Shown in pieces: positions 33,281 to 43,472 of a stretch of DNA of 64,000 nucleotides; within the stretch, counting starts at the first letter, position 1, and each line of letters begins with the position of its first letter. Location: positions 749,001 through 813,000 of the forward strand of contig JANUWF010001481.1 of assembly GCA_026120185.1 (NCBI GenBank). The letters run 5' to 3'. Under the pieces are notes generated by a model. That model made no database searches. It had not been told where the DNA came from and worked only from the letters and a program-made list of their open reading frames with translations. A program made the translations under genes and the position numbers. The stretch is from Voacanga thouarsii (Eukaryota; Streptophyta; Magnoliopsida; Gentianales; Apocynaceae).

Positions 33281-34949
33281 GCTCTTTACTTGTCCTCATG
33301 CAAAGCATCAAGAACAAGTAGAAAAAACACATGGTTTTACTCACATCACTCAATCAATTCCTAAAAGATATCTTCAATGCTTTCTTTACTTATGAACATA
33401 AAACATTTGATACTAAATCTTTCACAGCCAATGCAAGACTTGTGTAGTGATAAATGACTTAGTAGAACCATCACAATACTTCACAATATTCTCAAACCAT
33501 TAGAAAGAAGTTAGTTTAAAAAGAATATTCATTCCATATGCTTACTTTTCATACACTCTCTCCACTAATCCGAGACATATCATGATTCTGTTTAGATTAA
33601 GTAGGACTTTTAAGCTTGTAATGTAAGGTTAAAGGTTTGTAATGCGGCTTGGCAAACAAAGGATATAGGAACATCAAAAGTCAAAGAAAAACTGAGAGTA
33701 AGCAAGAGAAGGGTAACCAAAATAAGCCTATAATTCTCAACTCTTCTTGCTATCTTATTCCAAGAACCAATCAAACCATAACCTTATATAACAACCCTTA
33801 CGCATTTCAAGCAAATCCTGCATTGCTCTTTCTTTTTTTTCTTCTTCTTCTTTCACCTCTTCTTATCATTAATTCTTTTCCTCACAAGATCAAGCAATTT
33901 TCCAGCAATGGTAGGAAGTGTCTTATATGAACTTACTTTTACAGTTCACTCACCATCTCTTTTGTGATTTTTTCACTTTTTTTGTCTTCAATTCTCTTTC
34001 AATTCTTTCTTATTTTCTTCCTTTTTTTTTCTTTTTCATTTACTTTCCTTTCTAGCAGCTTGTTGTTTTCTATCTTCACTCGTTTCTTTTCTTCTTTCTC
34101 ATCTTTTTTCAGCTCGCATTCTTTTCTTTCTCAATCTTTCAACTTCTTCCTTTCATTCCACTTCCTCTCTTTTCCTAGCTCCAATTGTAATTGATCCATG
34201 ACTGAAAGTAACAAGTCATGATCTCTCTCCCTGCATTGTTCTCAACATACATACACTTTCATCCTTGAAGAGCATAAAGATTTGGAAATTATACAAACTC
34301 TCAGCACAAGTAATGGACAGAATATCGTGATGGGTTGTAAAGAAAGAAATCACCAATTTAAGCTCAAAATAGGCACTGGGGATAATATAGCACTAGGTAG
34401 GCTTGAAAAGCTCAAACTATCCAAAGAAGGTCTATTACCGTCATCCCTAAGTTAAATCATGAATGTCTTTCTTATTTCACCTCGAGAGGTATTCAAGTAA
34501 GTTCTAGAATGCTCCACGCATTTTAGAGAAAAAAAAATCAGGTTTAAGAATAATGCAAAGGATTTGATCAAGAACTACTTTGTCCAAGTGAGTGCAAAAA
34601 GTCATGCATAAGCCATAAATGATCTAGAACATATGATCTATAATTCATCATAAAGACATGCACTAAAAATACGGCTTGAAATCTCTAGAAAATTTCTCAG
34701 AAAATTTTGAAAAATTTTGTTCCTAAGAAAGCTAAAGAGTATGTAGAAGACTTGTTAATCAAACCACTCCCTCACACTTAAACTGGACATTGTCCTCAAT
34801 GGCCAAATAAATAGAACCAAAACAATCAATACCAAGGGACCAAAAAGAAAAAGGAGAAGAGATAAGAAAAACAAACTGCCATTAATCGTGTTGTACAAGA
34901 GCTGAATGCTTGAAGAGGGAGGTATCATCAAAGTACCTATGCGGAGTCA
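33265..34949 (-). other. 3' untranslated part of the LTR-A gypsy element
   Basis: There is no protein here. Next to the LTR (33265-33280) the minus strand reads TAAGTGTGGCGGAATA, preceded by GAGGACAAGTAAAGAGC; this is the presumed polypurine tract. A second, similar motif, GAGGACAATGTCC then TTTAAGTGTGAGGGAG, lies at 34777-34812 soon after the pol stop. Between them, 33820-34190 is nearly pure pyrimidine on the plus strand (purine on the element's sense strand). The open frames of 75 to 95 codons there are low-complexity artefacts. Confidence 0.6.
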
Positions 34950-35718
34950 TCAAAGAGCATGTCCACTTGTTCGGGATGTGGAAGACTGCCACCCGCGTAA
35001 CGTTTCACCCGATGGCTATTAACTTTGAAAGTTCGCCGAGTGGGGTGAGTAAGGTCTAGGGTGCCAAAAGGGCCGATCTTACTTATCCTGAATGGTCCCA
35101 ACCACTGAGATTTCAAATTTTCAGGAAAAAGCCGTAAACGAGAATTGAATAACAGGACTTGATCGCCTATTGCAAAGTCATGTGGTCCTAGTAATATGCT
35201 TGTCGTGCCAGGATTTCACTTTTTCTTTGTACCGGTGTGACGTATCATAGGCATCTTTTCGTAATTCCTCCAAGGCTGTGAGTTGAAGTAACCGGGACTT
35301 CCTAGCTGACTCAAGATCAAGATTGACTAGTTTTATTGCCTAATAAGCCTTGTGTTCAATTTCAACTGGTAGGTGACATGGTTTACCATATACTAACCGA
35401 AACGGAGTCGTGCCAATTGGTGTCTTAAAGGCTGTTCGATATGCCCAAAGGGTATTATCTAGTTTTAAGCTACAATCCTTCCTAGTGTGGTTAACAGTTT
35501 TTTCCAAAATTCGTTTAAGTTCTCTATTAACCACCTCAACCTGTCCACATGTTTGAGGGTGATACAGGGTGGATAACCTATGGTGCACACCTAGGTGTGT
35601 GAGGACTTTTTTCATTTGTGTATTACAAAAATAAGTCCCCCCCTATCATTAATTAGAACCTTAGGCATACCAAATCGAGTGAAAAGTTTTTTCAGAAATT
35701 TAACCACCACCCTTGCAT
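34950..35718 (-). pseudogene. pol: Integrase C-terminal half of the LTR-A gypsy element
   Basis: On the minus strand, directly beyond the copia insertion, come [20 protein letters not shown] (second catalytic Asp in the IND/SD position), then a frameshift in a run of G at 35637-35643. The frame then continues with [20 protein letters not shown] (Glu in QVEV), [20 protein letters not shown] and [15 protein letters not shown]. The tail to about 34950 includes LLFNSRLRLFPENLKSQWLG and ends HPEQVDML-like. The N-terminal half is at 45512-45913; the gene was one frame before the copia arrived. Confidence 0.85.
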
Positions 35719-35723
35719 CATTG
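35719..35723. repeat. Target-site duplication CATTG, left copy
   Basis: Identical to 45507-45511 on the other side of the copia. Confidence 0.95.
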
Positions 35724-37743
35724 TGTTGGATTGTATGCCCTCTTAGACTAGGTTTCTGATGTAAAATCGAATATTTTAATAAAAGAATTTATTTTCAGAA
35801 ATTATTTGTGAATTTACTTTTTGTTTGTGCACGATTTTCGTTTGGAACAGACCCATTGTGTTTAAATAAGTGATCCATGTGAATGGTGGTCTTTCACAGT
35901 AAGGTATGGATCATGGCTTATTTAACACATAAACTTTTGTTCTTAACATATTGATGAGACTGGGAATCTCATCATGTTTAGGTTATTATGTTATGAATTC
36001 CAATGGCTTACCTTTAGCCAGTGGGTAGTCCACTCACTTCATGACATAAGCGTATTTCGAATACGTAGAACAGGACCTGTAGTAGTGGTTTCTCAAAGTA
36101 CTATATGGTAGAAACCTAGAATACTATCACTACAGCGTGGACTAGTACTCTACGACTTGAGTATGAGCTGGTGGTCTGGTGAAGCTGGGAGCATATACTT
36201 TTATTTGCTATAGTTGAGGTTCTATCGTAGGGCCAATATACTTGCATGTTGGGTATGTGTGACTAGTTAGTTAAGATAGACTTATACAAGATAGTTTTTT
36301 GCACTATATCGCCCCTTGTGGTTGTCCGAATGGTCTAAAATGTCCAGGGCCCTGGGAAACATGACTTGGATGTTTGCTTTAGGATAGCTCCCTTGGAAAG
36401 CGGAAACACTCCAGGAAGTCGTGGATCATTGGACTAGAAGCCTAAGGATGGTAGATGTCATTTGGAGGGGTGTTAGTACACTTCTTCCTCTCTAAATGTA
36501 CAGCAATGTGTAGAAGGGTATTTTAGTCATTTCACCTGTAGGTCGGAGACTTTGCTAATGCAGCATTGTCCTTGGGGTCATTATTTCCTTATGGTGATAT
36601 TAGGAAATATTTAAAATGCAAAATACAGCTATTTATATAGCAAGGGTATTTCGGTCATTTTAGCAGCCAATGCGATGTGTCTTTTTGGTCCTCGGAATAG
36701 CCCGTAAGTCCTAACTAATTTTGGGTTGAGAAATTGGCCTCAGTTGAAGAGGATTTTATTTTATTTGATTTTATTCAGGATGTCTAATTTATTATTAGAC
36801 TGGAATAAAATAAATAAATAAAATAAAATAGGAGTTGAGAGAAATTAATTATTTAGTTTAATTGGTTAATTAATTATTCAGGGCCTAGGTCTAGTATGAA
36901 TAATTAGGAAATTAACCTGGGCTTAAACTAGGGGAAATAATTAATGTTTAATTATTTATTGGGTTATTTATATAGGCCCAAGAAATAAATAATTAAAGAT
37001 TAATTATTTTGGTTCATTTGGGCTCATTAATTATTTATTGGGTTATTTATATAAGCCCATGAAATAAATAATTACTGTTTATTATTTTGGGCCTTTTGGG
37101 TCCAAGGAAAATAATAAATATTTTTCCGGCCCAATAGCTTGGACCTTAGGGCTTTTTCTAGATACGGTTAACAAGAGTTTAGGGTTAGGCCAAACAGATT
37201 CTCAGGATAACATCCGGGTGTTTTGAAATATGAAATCCCGGGGATATGTTTATCAGATAATGAGAGACCTAGTTTTGGCTAACCGATAGACTAGTCTCTG
37301 GTAGAAAAAAAACCTAATCCTCCTAAGCTTATCAGAGCCTCACGTGAGTCTCTCTCTCTCAACGTCTCTCTCCTTCCTCTGGGTTTACTCCTTGTTCTTT
37401 GCTAACCAATAGCAAGTGAACCAAGGAGAATTGAGACCGTTCCTCTTCACTATAGTATTCACCGACTAGAGGTTAGGCTGAGGAATATTCCGAGAGGTGG
37501 AAAGCTTAGCGTTGATGCAAACAAGGCGAAGTAGAAGGCTAGCGGGTGTTCAACCGGAAGCTTCTTCAAGTGGACAAGGCGAGGCGATTCCAGTCGTTCA
37601 ATCCGCTCCTACTCAACCTAGAAGGGTTAAGGAGCACAAAGGTATGATCTTCATGCTTCCGTGTGGCCTCTAAAGCTTGGTTTTATTTTTCTCTAAATTT
37701 TTTTCCCGTGACTGCACATGCTCTCTGTTTTTCGGTTCCCTCA
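35724..37743 (+). mobile_element. 5' LTR-D of copia 1
   Basis: It starts TGTTGGATTG and ends GGTTCCCTCA. Between 36948 and 37074 are two consecutive hairpin units with arms TTAATTATTTATT and its complement around a GGGTTATTTATATAGGCCC core. A TATATAAG string at 37048-37055 is a possible TATA box. Small open frames on either strand near its 3' end are noise. Confidence 0.95.
36948..37074. repeat. Two tandem hairpin units in LTR-D
   Basis: Perfect 13-bp arms at 36948-36960 and 36984-36996, and a second unit with arms at 37027-37039 and 37063-37074. The same pair is present in the 3' LTR (about 44710-44840) and in the minus-strand copia LTRs. Confidence 0.85.
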
Positions 37744-37746
37744 ATG

Positions 37747-37759
37747 TGGTATCAGAGAC
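37747..37759 (+). other. Primer-binding site of copia 1
   Basis: TGGTATCAGAGAC, initiator-Met type, three bases after the LTR end. Confidence 0.9.
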
Positions 37760-39557
37760 ACTGGTTTTTTTATCAATGTAGGGAGCATGGTAGTTAATAA
37801 AATGGAGAAGATGATTATACCTGTGATCCTTCGCTGTTTTGGTATGGGATAGGATCTTTGTGAGCTTTATCGTTGAAGCATAGGCACATTGTAAATTTTT
37901 TTTGGCTTTGCTAGAACATCGTGTAAACCCAATTTGAAGGGTATAGGCGGTTGTGTTTTTGTTTTGGATGTTTTTTGTAAGTAAAAATGTCCAAAGAAGC
38001 AAAAGAAATAAGGAAAAATTGAAGAAGAGAAGGTTCTGCAATTTCGCGCGCGGACAGAAGAAGAAAACTGTTCATAAGCCGCCGCGTTTGAGCCGAGCCG
38101 CCGAGCCGAGCCGCTGCTATTTTATGAGGGGAGATGGTTGGCTGCTGTGCCTTGGAGCCGAGCCAATTGCTGGAAATTGTGCCGATTTCGTTGCTCAATT
38201 GAAACTTCAATTGCGCGGTTCGTGCAGCGGTTCGGGCGCGTAGAAACGGGTCCTTACGCGGGTTGAAGCGCGGGTCAACGGCTGAGGAGAAGCGAGCCGG
38301 TTCGTGGGCGCGGGTTGGCTTTGTGAGTCGTGGCAGACGTGCGATCCGGTGCGGCGCGATGCACCACGGCCTCGGTGGACCTCAGGTCACGCGGGCGCGG
38401 ATCCGATGCGGCGCGGTGCAGTGGACCGCCAGCGTTTTTTCTGCAATTTTTTTTTTCTTTTTCGTTTTGGGTCCCATACCAAGCGAAGTTAATATTTTTG
38501 CAATATTTATATTCTTGGAATATATTTGCATGAAAAATATTAGTAAGGGATTTTAGGATTAAACAAGATAATTAATTGATTAATTAATGTGTTTAATTCT
38601 ATTATTTGGGCACTTAGGTTTAAAAAATAGAAAAGCATGAAAACGTTTATTGTTTTGAGCATGCTATTTTTTTATGTACCTATGTGTGCTTTTTCCCAAA
38701 GACCAAAGTCTTTGGGAAAATTTTTGACAAGAAAAATATTTTTCTTCAAAAATTAAATGGTTATTTTAATTGGTACAAAAATTAATCCTTGAATATTTTC
38801 TCAAAGGATTTAATCCTTGACATAGAAAATATATTGGATTTAGATATTTTGTAAATTAAAATGAAGAGCCATTTTGTTTTGTTTTGGACTAGAAAAACTA
38901 TTTTGTCAAATAAATTTGAGACCAAAGTCTCTAGAAAGTTTTAATTGGAAAATTTTTGAAATCATTAAGTTTTAACTTAAATAAAATTAGTCTCTATCAT
39001 GGAGAAAATCTCTCATAGGATATAAGCCTTGACATAGAGATTTTATTGGACTTAGATATTTTATTTTTGAGTTAAAGAAAAACTTAATGTAAATTTCAAA
39101 AGGATATTTTCCAGAAAACCTTTAAAAGACTAAGTGGGCGAGGGGTTCCAACGGCCCCACGGCTTCCATCACGGTCCTCATTAGAGATCGTGGGTCCCCT
39201 CGCGTCACCCTGGGAGTGAACCCGTATAGGATGGAGATACCACAAGGATCTAGATCTAATGGAAGGATGTAATTAATAACCTGGGGCACGTACTATGATC
39301 GGCCAGCCCACGTTGGAGGTTGTAGTGCGAGGTATGTCCATAGGAAATGAGAGGAAACGGCCATCCCACGATGGAGTTATTCTCTAGACCATTACCTAGA
39401 AGGGAAATTAATTTGTGGTGGTTAATACACTTAGCTTAGGAAACTGTTAATCTTCCCAAGAAGCTATGTCAGTTTTCCTAAGAGCCAAATTATTTTCAGT
39501 GCACAAATTTTATTTTTTCACAAACTAAATTCTTTCTTTTATTTTCGATTTTCAGAA
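37760..39557 (+). other. Long untranslated leader of copia 1
   Basis: 1.8 kb between PBS and gag without a gag-like frame. 38041-38430 is strikingly GC-rich, with CCGAGCCG repeats and many CpGs; the overlapping open frames there (37953-38556) have only compositional character. Around 39300-39376 two near-copies of CGGCCAGCCCACGTTGGAG stand 58 bp apart (39300 and 39358). The leader may hold packaging or translation signals. Confidence 0.6.
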
Positions 39558-40400
39558 ATGGTGGGAGGTTCTTTTAGTCCATTGGACGTTATTCTCAGGG
39601 AGAATAAGTTAACGGGTCCAAACTATGTGGACTGGAAAAGGAACCTGGACATAATACTCACAGTTGAGAGTATAAGTATGTCCTTTACGAAAGTTGCCCT
39701 ATTATCGGGGAAGGTTCCACCGCTGAAGAGCGAGAGGCTGAAAAAGCGTGGAAGAAAGCTGACGAAATGGCACGTTGCTATATGTTAGCTTCCATGTCTA
39801 ATATGCTCCAATCAAAACACGAGCACACGGCTTCTGCATATGACATAAGTCAATCATTGGCAACTATGTTCGCAGACAAGAGCTGGCCTGCAAGGCAGGA
39901 GGCTCTTCGAACTATTGTGAACACTAAGATGGCTGAGGGAGCATCAGTCTGAGAGCATATGCTCAAGATGATTGCTGCTTTCGAGGAGGCGGAAATCTTA
40001 GGGGCTGTCATTGACCCCGAGAGCCAAGTGGACATGGTTCTCGAATCTCTACCGGGCTCTTTCACTCAATTCAAGTTAAACTATAACATGAACAAGTTGA
40101 ACATGAGTTTAACTAAACTGATGAAGGAGCTCCAGATGGCGGAGAAGGTCATGAAGCCACAGTCAAAGGCCATGATGGCTAAGGCTTCTTCCTCAAGAAC
40201 TGGGCCTAAACCCAGAAAGTTCAAGAGGAAGAAGGGAAATGCAGTAGCCCAGCCCAAGACCCAGCCCAAGGACAAACCAAAAGGCAAGTGCTTCAAGTGT
40301 GGGAAGAAGGGACACTGGAAAAAAGAGTGTCCAGATCTTCAGGCCAAGAAAAACCCCACAAGTAATGTTTACTATCTAGAGTCCATATCAATGGTAGGAT
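39558..40400 (+). pseudogene. gag: Copia 1 gag (broken)
   Basis: The start MVGGSFSPLDVILRENKLTG then NYVDWKRNLDIIL is the typical copia gag N-terminus. A frameshift occurs before about 39788, and the correct frame is regained at 39767 (MARCYMLASMSNMLQ). A TGA at 39950-39952 interrupts it. Capsid phrases continue with MVLESLPGSFTQFKLNYNMN then MNKLNMSLTKLMKELQ, a basic linker and the zinc knuckle CFKCGKKGHWKKEC at 40289-40330, with all four ligands present. Gag packages the RNA. Confidence 0.9.
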
Positions 40401-40720
40401 CAACTTCCACTTGGATTGTTGATTCAGGAGCCACTGATCATATCTGTAACTCCTTGCAGGGGTTTAGGAAGATAAGAAGACTCAAGAAGGGCGAACATGG
40501 GCTTCGAGTGGGTAATAGAGCACAAGTCTAGGCCCTTGCAGTGGGAGAGCTAGATCTTATTTTTTATTGTAATAAGATAGTGGTTTTAAAGGATATTTTA
40601 TATGTACCTGGTTTTTGTCAGAATTTGATTTCAGTTGCAAAACTTATTAATTAAGGATATTCTGTATCTTTCCATTCTGGTATTTCTATCAGTAGAGATG
40701 GAGAAATTTTATGTACTGGG
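40401..40720 (+). pseudogene. pol: Copia 1 protease (broken)
   Basis: The active site WIVDSGATDHIC at about 40414-40449 is intact. The frame then meets a TAG at 40529-40531 and a TAA at 40652-40654. Residues such as ALAVGELDLIF and VLKDILYVPGFCQNLISVAK connect it to the integrase. In the element this aspartic protease matures the polyprotein. Confidence 0.85.
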
Positions 40721-41935
40721 CACATGTATGGTAATATGTTCTTTTTAAACCCTATTAATAACCAATCAAGTAACGCTGTGTCTGAACTTTTAACTAGGAA
40801 GAGAAAGACCAAAATCAATGATTCATACTTTTGGCATCTAAGGTTGGGTTATATTAACTCAATCAGGATTCAGAGGCTAATCCATGATGGGCCTTTGGGC
40901 TCATTGAGATTGGAAAGTTGGCCTCAATGTGAATCCATGGGAAAAATGACCAAAAGGTCTTTTACACCAAAGGCGGATAGAGCCAAGGAGGTGTTGAGTC
41001 TTGTTCACACCGATGTGTGTGGTCCATTGTCTACACCAACTAGGGGAGGTTTTGAGTACTTCATCACGTTCACGGATGATTGTACGAGGTATGGTTATAT
41101 TTACCTGATGAGTCGCAAGTTTGACTCTTTTGATAAGTTTAAGGAGTTTAAGGCTGAAGTGGAGCTTCGAACAGGTAAATTAATCAAAACCTTACGATCA
41201 GATCGTGGTGGAGAGTACCTCCTAGGTGAATTCAAGGACTACATGGTACATCATGGGATAGTATCCCAGCTCTCTGTGCCGGGAACACCCCAGCAGAACG
41301 GAGTAGCTAAGAGAAGGAACAGGATATTGATGGAAATGGTCTGAAGCATGATGTCTCATGCTACTATTCCAGTGTCCTTTTGAGGATATGTCCTGGAAAT
41401 AGCGGCATATATTCTGAACTTGGTGCCTTCCAAGTCAGTACCTAGAACTCCCTAAGAGATGTGGACTGGGCGTAAGCCAAGTCTGAATCATCTCAGGATT
41501 TGAGGATGTCCAGCTTATGTACTGATCAAGGGAGACAAATTGGAACCAAGATCAGAATTATGCTATTTTGTTGGGTATCCAAAAGGGACAAAAGGAGGTT
41601 ACTTTTATCATCCTAAGGAGCAGAAGGTACTAGTCAGTACCAATGCTAGATACTTGAAAGATGATCAAAGTACTTCCACTAAAGGTTCAACGAGGTTGGA
41701 ACTTCAGGAGAAGTTATCTACGGAATCAACTTCTTCTGACCCGATTCTGGAACAAGAAGAGGCACAGCCTCAAGAGCTTGTGCAATTGGAGCCTCGTCGT
41801 AGTGGGAGAGTGTCTAGGGTTCCAGATAGATGGACAGGAGAAGCTTTTGAGCTAGTCTCCAACCATCAGGAACAAGACCCTACTAGATACGAGGAGGCTA
41901 TTGCTGATGCTGATGCAAATCTATGGCATTAAGCA
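40721..41935 (+). pseudogene. pol: Copia 1 integrase with catalytic Glu changed to Lys
   Basis: The zinc-binding part reads SYFWHLRLGYINS and CESMGKM, where family members have LGH and CESC, so two ligands are damaged. Catalytic residues: Asp in HTDVCGPLS (about 41010), Asp in LRSDRGGEY (about 41195), but QQNGVAKRRNR has Lys (41309-41311) where the family has the third catalytic Glu. Stops follow at 41342, 41381, 41453, 41501 and 41930. The first four are explained by C-to-T or G-to-A changes in Arg, Trp and perhaps Gln codons. The linker to RT (41540-41932) is otherwise open. Confidence 0.9.
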
Positions 41936-43066
41936 ATGAAAGCCGAGATTGAGTCTATGTACCTCAATCAGGTTTGGGATCTTGTAGCTTCACCTGAGGG
42001 GATAAAACCCATTGGGTGCAAGTGGGTATACAAGAGAAAGAGAGGAGCGGATGGAAAGGTGGAAACCTTCAAAGCTAGGCTTGTGGCGAAAGGATATACT
42101 CAGAAAAAGGGAATCGACTATGAGGAAACCTTTTCCCCGGTAGCCATGCTTAAATCCTTCCGCATCCTCCTTGCCATCGCATGTTACTATGACTACGAGA
42201 TATGGCAAATGGATGTTAAGACGGCATTTTTAAATGACCATCTTAGCAAAGACATCTATATGTCCCAACCGGAAGGCTTCATTGCTGAAGGCCAGGAACA
42301 TATGGTTTGCAAGCTTAAGAAGTCCATTTATGGACTTAAGCAGGCGTCGAGAGCATGGAACATTCGTTTTGATGAGACTGTAAAGTCTTATGGTTTTATT
42401 CAAAACGAAGATGAACCATGCATGTATAGGAAACTTGAAGGCAATAATGTGGTTTTTCTTTTCCTGTATGTGGATGACATTCTACTCATTGGAAATTATG
42501 TAGGGACATTGTTATCTACAAAGGTTTGGCTGTCTAGTCAATTCAGTATGAAGGACTTAGGAGAAGCCAGCTATATTCTCGGGATTAGGCTTATTAGAAA
42601 TAGGAAGCAGAGAATGTTAGGGTTATACCAAGCGACATACATTGACAAGATGCTGGCCAAGTATAGCATGGACTCATGCAAGGGAGTTCTAATCCCTTGC
42701 AGATATGGGTTGTCATTTTCTTCGAAGGACTGTCCTAAGTCTCAAGAAGAAAATGACAGAATGAGTAGGATTTCCTACGCTTTGGCTGTGGGAAGTCTCA
42801 TGTACGCCATGTTGTGTACTAGGCCAGATATCTGCTTTGCCGTAGGCTTAGTTAGCAGATATCAGTCAAACCCAGGGGAGGTTCATTGGCAAGCTGTAAA
42901 GCATATTCTCAAGTACCTCAAGGGAACGAGAGATTATATGCTGGTTTACAGGGCTGATGATTTGGTTCCTACAGGATACACAGACTCAGACTTCCAGACG
43001 GATAAGGATGAGAGAAAATCCACTAGTGGATATGTCTTCACCTTGTCAGGAGGAGCAATTTCATGA
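41936..43066 (+). pseudogene. pol: Copia 1 reverse transcriptase, domain intact, and start of RNase H
   Basis: An open frame of 376 codons. Phrases in order: NQVWDLVASPEGIKPIGCKW, ETFKARLVAKGYTQKKGIDY, WQMDVKTAFLNDHL, KSIYGLKQASRAWN, the catalytic YVDD box at 42467-42478 (FLYVDDILLIG), then FSMKDLGEASYILGI and LMYAMLCTRPDICFAVGLVS. RNase H begins with TGYTDSDFQTD (first Asp). The frame ends at a TGA (43064-43066) where copia 2 has TGG. This is the only large intact domain in the window, but it is not expressed as part of an intact polyprotein. Confidence 0.95.
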
Positions 43067-43450
43067 AGGAGTATCAAGCAATCTTGTATTGATGACTCAA
43101 CTATGGAAGCTGAGTATGTGGTTGCTTCAGAGGCATCCAAGGAAGCAGTTTGGCTCCGGAAGTTTCTTTCAGAACTTGGAGTCGTACCATATATGGACAG
43201 GCCGATTGTGATGTATTGCGACAACACTGGAGCAGTATCACAATCTAAGGAACCTCGGAACCACAAGAAGGGGAAACACATCGAGAGGAAGTACCACCTG
43301 ATCCGGGATTTCATCCAGAGACGGGAAGTCGTGGTGCAGCATATTGCTTCAGAAAATAATCTAGCAGACCCATTCACCAAGCCTTTGGCTGAGAGAGTCT
43401 TCAAGAGACACTTAGACGCCATAGGGGTGGGCGCCTATGAACTTAGCTAG
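43067..43450 (+). pseudogene. pol: Copia 1 RNase H, C-terminal part
   Basis: After the stop the same frame continues with STMEAEYVVASEASKEAVWL (catalytic Glu), VMYCDNTGAVSQSKEPRNHK (catalytic Asp in CDN), HIERKYHLIRDFIQRREV and NLADPFTKPL. It ends with a natural TAG at about 43450, 11 bp before the polypurine tract. Confidence 0.9.
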
Positions 43451-43460
43451 TCTTAGAGTG

Positions 43461-43472
43461 CAAGTGGGAGAT
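43461..43472 (+). other. Polypurine tract of copia 1
   Basis: CAAGTGGGAGAT directly before the 3' LTR. The complement is present at 53534-53545 in copia 2. Confidence 0.85.

Noticed and set aside
37953..38556. Overlapping open frames up to 97 codons on the plus strand
   Set aside because: They lie in the GC-rich untranslated leader of copia 1. Three frames are open at once, which reflects composition, and no motif is seen.
41936..43066. Possible functional reverse transcriptase gene
   Set aside because: The domain is intact but has no own promoter or start context; upstream stops and an integrase lesion show it is part of a dead polyprotein.
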